Positions 45,574 to 49,014 of a DNA stretch of 49,014 nucleotides are shown piece after piece. Position 1 is the first letter of the stretch. Every line of letters starts with the position of its first letter. This stretch comes from Bradyrhizobium sp. STM 3843. Lineage in GTDB: Bacteria; Pseudomonadota; Alphaproteobacteria; Rhizobiales; Xanthobacteraceae. A model generated the notes under the pieces. The model searched no databases. It had not been told where the DNA came from and saw nothing but the letters and a program-made list of their open reading frames with translations. The position numbers and the translations under genes were made by a program. Location of the stretch: contig NZ_CAFK01000040.1 of NCBI RefSeq assembly GCF_000239815.1, forward strand, positions 1-49,014. The letters are read 5' to 3'.

Positions 45574-46014
45574 GGTCGGGTGAGTGTTTGCTGCTGTGAG
45601 GTGCGAGGGGCGACAGAGAAACGACTTGCCTCGGCCATGCCGGGCCGTCAGGTTCCTTGTAGATCAAATGATACGTATCCGCGGTGCCGGATATGCCAGG
45701 GTGACCCATGCCCCTGCATCGCACTCACGGCCATATGATCCATCGATTGCCGCTCCTGCAAGATCACGTAGCGCTTGAACAGTCCAGCAGGGCGGTCGAA
45801 AGGGCGAGAGAGGTGCTTCGGCTCTGCCCCGCCCCGAACACCTTCCTGGGCCACAAAACGCAAGAGCCCTTCCCAAGAGAGAATGACGAGCAGTGACGCT
45901 TTTTCGCGATCCATGCGGTCTATCGAGTCCGATGCGCCGCTTGTGACCCAAGGTGGAATCGAGTGTCTCGTTGTTTGATCGGGGCGCCGGCTCTGAAATT
46001 CGGTATCTGCCGTG
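45574..46014. other. Gene-free stretch, about 440 bases
   Basis: No convincing gene. Open frames on the minus strand (for example the one ending near 45648) have low third-position GC and no ribosome-binding site. It might hold a decayed gene, but no family was recognised. Confidence 0.4.
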
Positions 46015-47058
46015 TCAGGCGGCACGATGATCGTGTCGCGATGACAAATCCGGGCACAGCACGAGCTTGCCCTCGAGACCGCCGGCTTCCAGGCGCCAAT
46101 GCGCTTCAGCAACTTCATCCAGCGAGATCCGTTCGGCGACGCGCGGCTGGATAGCGCCGCTGCCGAGCAGCGCGAGCAGGCGCTTCAGGTCCTCCACAAA
46201 CCATTCAGGATGTTGCAGCCGCATTGCATTAATGGAGTAGAATAAGGCCCGTCTCCCGCCAGGCAGCCACCTCCAGAGATACAATCGCGCGATCCACATC
46301 AGCATCGTGAGCATGCGTCGCTGGCCCTGCACTCCCGCCGAGTAGCCATAGGCGCACAACAGGCCGCCGGGCTTGAGCGCCGCAATCGAGCGGCGATAGC
46401 CGTCCTCCGCGATGCCGTCGAATACGACGTCAAACCCGCCCGGTAGGACACGGGTGAAGTCTTCACGCTGGTAGTCGATCGGCGTGGCCCCGAGTTCGCG
46501 GATCAGCGTGGCATGCCTTCCATGAGCAGCGCCCCACAGCTGAAGCCGGGCCATGCTGCCGAGAACGAGCAACGCCTGACCGACTGCACCGGCAGCTCCA
46601 TGCACCAGTATGCGCTGTCCTGCCTGCACCTTCCCAGCCCGGTGCAGAAGCTGGTACGCCGTCATCCAGCTCAGGATCAGCGTGGCTGCCTGCGCTACGT
46701 CAAGACTCTCCGGCACTGGGGTCAAGTGGTTTGCCTGGAGCGTGCAATAGGTCGCATTCGATCCGAGCACCGTCATGTCTGCCACACGGTCGCCAAGCTG
46801 AAATCCGCTCACGCCATCGCCCAGCTGATCGATTTCCCCGACGACATCGTAGCCCATGACAAAGGGTGGGCGCCGGGCTGCAGTTTGCGGGTAGACATGG
46901 CGTCGGATCAGCGTATCGGTGTACTCGAGCCCCGAGGCGAGCACGCGGACACGCACCTCGCCCGGACCAGCTGTCGGCAGGGGAGCGTCGACCACTTCGA
47001 GCTCCTCGGGACCTCCGAAGCGCCGGAGTTGAACGACGCGATTGCGCGGTTCAATCAT
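46015..47058 (-). CDS. Medium-chain dehydrogenase/reductase, quinone oxidoreductase-like
   Basis: This is a 347-residue NADPH-dependent MDR protein of the zinc-free quinone oxidoreductase type. The N-terminal part (VVQLRRFGGPEELEVVDAPL, then GPGEVRVRV) and VMGYDVVGEIDQLGDGVSGFQLGDRV are family typical; the cofactor motif is HGAAGAVGQALLVLG and the later VVFDGIAEDGY is also typical. No zinc-ligand cysteines are present. A hydrophobic insert near 250-275 (MLTMLMWIARLYLWRWLPGG) is shared with some membrane-associated members. The start at 47058 has GGAAGGATC upstream. It probably reduces an alkenal or quinone. Confidence 0.9.
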   Translation of the reverse strand: MIEPRNRVVQLRRFGGPEELEVVDAPLPTAGPGEVRVRVLASGLEYTDTLIRRHVYPQTAARRPPFVMGYDVVGEIDQLGDGVSGFQLGDRVADMTVLGSNATYCTLQANHLTPVPESLDVAQAATLILSWMTAYQLLHRAGKVQAGQRILVHGAAGAVGQALLVLGSMARLQLWGAAHGRHATLIRELGATPIDYQREDFTRVLPGGFDVVFDGIAEDGYRRSIAALKPGGLLCAYGYSAGVQGQRRMLTMLMWIARLYLWRWLPGGRRALFYSINAMRLQHPEWFVEDLKRLLALLGSGAIQPRVAERISLDEVAEAHWRLEAGGLEGKLVLCPDLSSRHDHRAA

Positions 47059-47391
47059 GTGCCGATCCTTCCAATCTCGTATTAGAAAGGCATCAGGAGT
47101 GGCTATTGGCCGCCAGCAATCATCTCGAAACTTGCCCCGTAATTGATTGATGCAGGTCAATTCCGCGCTTGGCCAAGGCAGGCGTCCGGCATCACAGATG
47201 CGAGGTCGGCTGTTCTGGCTAGAGCCGACCTACGGCAGTCCAACGCCAAACGGCGGGTCGTGACCTGAAGCGATCTTGACTCACGGGAGCTACTCAAGAG
47301 CCAGTTGAAGCAAGATCAAACGCAAGGCTCGCAGCGACAAGCCTGTCGCGCCTCAGGACGGGTTCAAGGGCAGGGCTCTCAAAGCCTCTGC
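47059..47391. other. Gene-free stretch, 333 bases
   Basis: Between two minus-strand genes. No hairpin, repeat or credible ORF was seen. It should contain the promoter of the MDR gene near 47060-47160. Confidence 0.4.
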
Positions 47392-48027
47392 TCAGTGGAT
47401 GATCCCGTTTGGCCCCATGTGCAGCATACAGAAATGCGCGTGGCGCCCGGTCCACTCATTTTCGATCGTGCCCGTGGTCTTTGCCGTGCTGCTCGCAAAT
47501 TCCGCCTCGATATATTCGAAGCCGTGCGGCAGCACGACCTTGGCGCGATGCTCTTCGCCGGTGACAGGATTGCGGATCGGCTCGCTCTTGACGTCGATAA
47601 TTCCGGCGACCGAGACACGGCCGCTTCGCTTCTCTTGGTCGACTTCAAACTCGATCGGTGCGAACAGCGGCTCGTGGAAGGTCTCGGTCATCGCCGCGAC
47701 AACGTTGAAGATGGTCGCGAACTGTTCGGTCTCCTGCCCGGCCAGGATCTTCAGGAGGGCCTCGCGCTGGTGCTTGTCGGCCCGCTCGTCGATGATAGCC
47801 AAGGCTTCGCCGTGCCCCTCATGGATGGCTCCTGGCCAAGCAAGGATCGCGGCGGCCTTCACTCCGTTCAGCCGGACGTCACCGAAATGACCCTCGTCCA
47901 CCCGCAGGGCGACGACCGCGCGGCAGTTGCCTCTTGTCGGCCGAGCATCGAACTGGCAGGGGCATCCCCAGTCGCAGTTGCAGGTGGCTAGCTCCGGTCC
48001 TTTGATCATCCAATCGACATGGGCCAT
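47392..48027 (-). CDS. DUF1326 domain-containing protein
   Basis: This is a 211-residue protein. The N-terminal CNCDWGCPCQF cysteine cluster (residues 17-27) is the hallmark of DUF1326, a family of unknown function that may bind metal; the closing HFCMLHMGPNGIIH segment also fits. No signal peptide is present. The start ATG 48027 is preceded by GAGGAGGATTGCC; the frame extends far upstream without support. In other bacteria DUF1326 genes often sit beside a DUF2182 membrane protein; none is visible here. Confidence 0.88.
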   Translation of the reverse strand: MAHVDWMIKGPELATCNCDWGCPCQFDARPTRGNCRAVVALRVDEGHFGDVRLNGVKAAAILAWPGAIHEGHGEALAIIDERADKHQREALLKILAGQETEQFATIFNVVAAMTETFHEPLFAPIEFEVDQEKRSGRVSVAGIIDVKSEPIRNPVTGEEHRAKVVLPHGFEYIEAEFASSTAKTTGTIENEWTGRHAHFCMLHMGPNGIIH

Positions 48028-48696
48028 GGCAATCCTCCTCTCATGCTGGTGAGGGTGTTCGAGTTTGCCACCGGCGGCAGAACTACGCATCAGCCCGCCG
48101 GCCGAGCGCGACAAATGGTCGCCCCGGCCCAAAAGGTCAGTGGGACTGCACTTCTCGCAGCTTTTTGACGAGCAGCTTTGAGATGAAACGTGCCTGATGT
48201 TCGCAACGGGTCCAACTGCCGACTGCAGTGTGTTGACGGAAATACCAAGGGAGTAAACAAGTGGATGGGTAAGCTGCTCGTCAGAAACGTCGTGAACAGC
48301 CAAGTCCAATTTGTCGTGAATCAGATAGCCGACAATCTTGCTGGTCTACGGATATCCGGACAGAACTCTTCCGATCCTCCGCTATCGAACAGCCCTCTCC
48401 AAAGGCAGCCAAGGTTTTTCCTGCTCAGTCAACGCGGCTTTTGTCAGATCAATCCGCACGTGCGTCAGATTATTCCGATCCGCTGCACTTAACGTTTCTG
48501 CAGAAGTTGAAGTGGCTTGTGAGGGCTGCGAAGGCTGCGTGCTGCAATTCCATTCGTCGTGCCAAGCTCGCCGCTATTATTCGGCTTTTGCGGTAGTTCG
48601 GTACTTAGAAAGCAGGCATCTTTTGATATGAATCAAGTTCAAGCTGGCAACGCCAATTAGACGGCGACTTTGGGGGCTTATCTTAGGAGGAAGCCC
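48028..48696. other. Gene-free divergent region, 669 bases
   Basis: No gene could be supported; a 100-codon frame at 48190-48492 lacks a ribosome-binding site and looks random. The GC content is lower than in the core region. The right end carries the AGGAGG site of the next gene. It is long enough to hide a small RNA, but no structure stood out by eye. Confidence 0.4.
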
Positions 48697-49014
48697 ATGC
48701 GTGTTGCGCTAGTTTGTTCAGCGATTGTTGTCGTATCGACGGTGACAGGTGCAGCGGCTGCCGACAATCTCAAGGGGACTTACTACCTTGTGGGTACTCA
48801 GGTCTGCCTCGTCGCGCCGGCCGGGTTCAAGCAAGACAATAACGGTAACTTCACGATCCCGATTGGCGATACCAACCTCAGCCAGCTCACTACCGAAGGT
48901 CGGGTTATCTACCGTGGTGATGGGACTGGTGAGGCGCAGCAGAACTTCGTGACCATTGTTCCGCCACCCAATCCTTACGGAGCGGCAGTAAGTGCGGGCA
49001 CCATCTCTTACTCG
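48697..49014 (+). CDS. Secreted protein, cut by the window end
   Basis: The reading frame starts at ATG 48697, with a strong AGGAGG at 48685-48690, and stays open to the last base (106 codons). The N-terminus is a signal peptide (MRVALVCSAIVVVSTVTGAAA) with cleavage before or after ADN. The mature part, which begins NLKGTYYLVGTQVCLVAPAG, is polar and beta-rich. It resembles small exported proteins of unknown function in Bradyrhizobium. The rest lies outside the window. Confidence 0.8.
   Translation, partial: MRVALVCSAIVVVSTVTGAAAADNLKGTYYLVGTQVCLVAPAGFKQDNNGNFTIPIGDTNLSQLTTEGRVIYRGDGTGEAQQNFVTIVPPPNPYGAAVSAGTISYS

Noticed and set aside
45648..46118. Minus-strand open frame after the secreted pair, possibly a decayed enzyme
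   Set aside because: The end of the frame looks a little protein-like, but third-position GC is low, no start site is present and it overlaps the end of a certain MDR gene.
48190..48492. 100-codon open frame in the last intergenic region
   Set aside because: No ribosome-binding site, Asn/Gln/Ser-rich random look and no family resemblance.

Overview
The window reads as a high-GC alphaproteobacterial chromosome, most likely Bradyrhizobium or a close relative in the Nitrobacteraceae. The evidence is the core gene order (rpsB-tsf-pyrH-frr-uppS-cdsA-dxr-rseP-bamA-lpxD-fabZ-lpxA-lpxI-lpxB, then gltA, gltX, comEC, lexA, moeA), a ribosomal protein S2 with a long C-terminal extension, LpxI instead of LpxH, a GAAC-N7-GAAC type SOS box upstream of lexA, and an interspersed palindromic repeat of a type common in this group. 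This assignment is inference; no 16S rRNA gene is present.

Region 1 (1-3386): the end of a proline-rich protein, an exported trypsin-like protease whose stop overlaps the start of an FHA-domain membrane protein, and a small lipoprotein. Region 2 (3398-18440): a plus-strand housekeeping block. It covers translation factors (rpsB, tsf, frr), UMP kinase, isoprenoid and phospholipid precursors (uppS, cdsA, dxr), envelope proteolysis and outer-membrane assembly (rseP, bamA), then after a strong terminator the lipid A pathway (lpxD, fabZ, lpxA, lpxI, lpxB) with stop/start overlaps. Hairpins sit between rpsB and tsf, tsf and pyrH, and pyrH and frr. Region 3 (18441-26122): a repeat element, gltA with its terminator, gltX, the divergent glnS, a 68-residue ORF and comEC.

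Region 4 (26123-30290) looks inserted between comEC and lexA, which are usually close neighbours. An SDR oxidoreductase and a convergent AraC regulator are bracketed by two degenerate direct copies of the same segment (end of comEC plus the early part of an aspartate/glutamate-racemase-like gene). The complete racemase-like gene lacks both usual catalytic cysteines. Two small conserved-looking ORFs follow. Region 5 (30292-32377): lexA with its SOS box, and moeA.

Region 6 (32539-49014) is accessory. It holds two alpha/beta hydrolases and a metallo-beta-lactamase-fold hydrolase around a LysR regulator, two tandem TPR proteins, a DUF1989 protein, an unassigned 272-residue protein, a membrane protein that resembles a site-2 protease with its HExxH lost, a cytochrome P460, a cupin, two translationally coupled secreted proteins with an unusual upstream region, a quinone-oxidoreductase-like MDR protein, a DUF1326 protein, and a secreted protein cut by the window end. 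No tRNA, rRNA, CRISPR array, transposase or prophage was seen. The points most worth checking are the duplicated segment at 26.1/28.4 kb, the apparently dead site-2 protease at 41.2 kb, the cysteine-less racemase, and the secreted pair with paired TGACGTCA palindromes at 44.2 kb.
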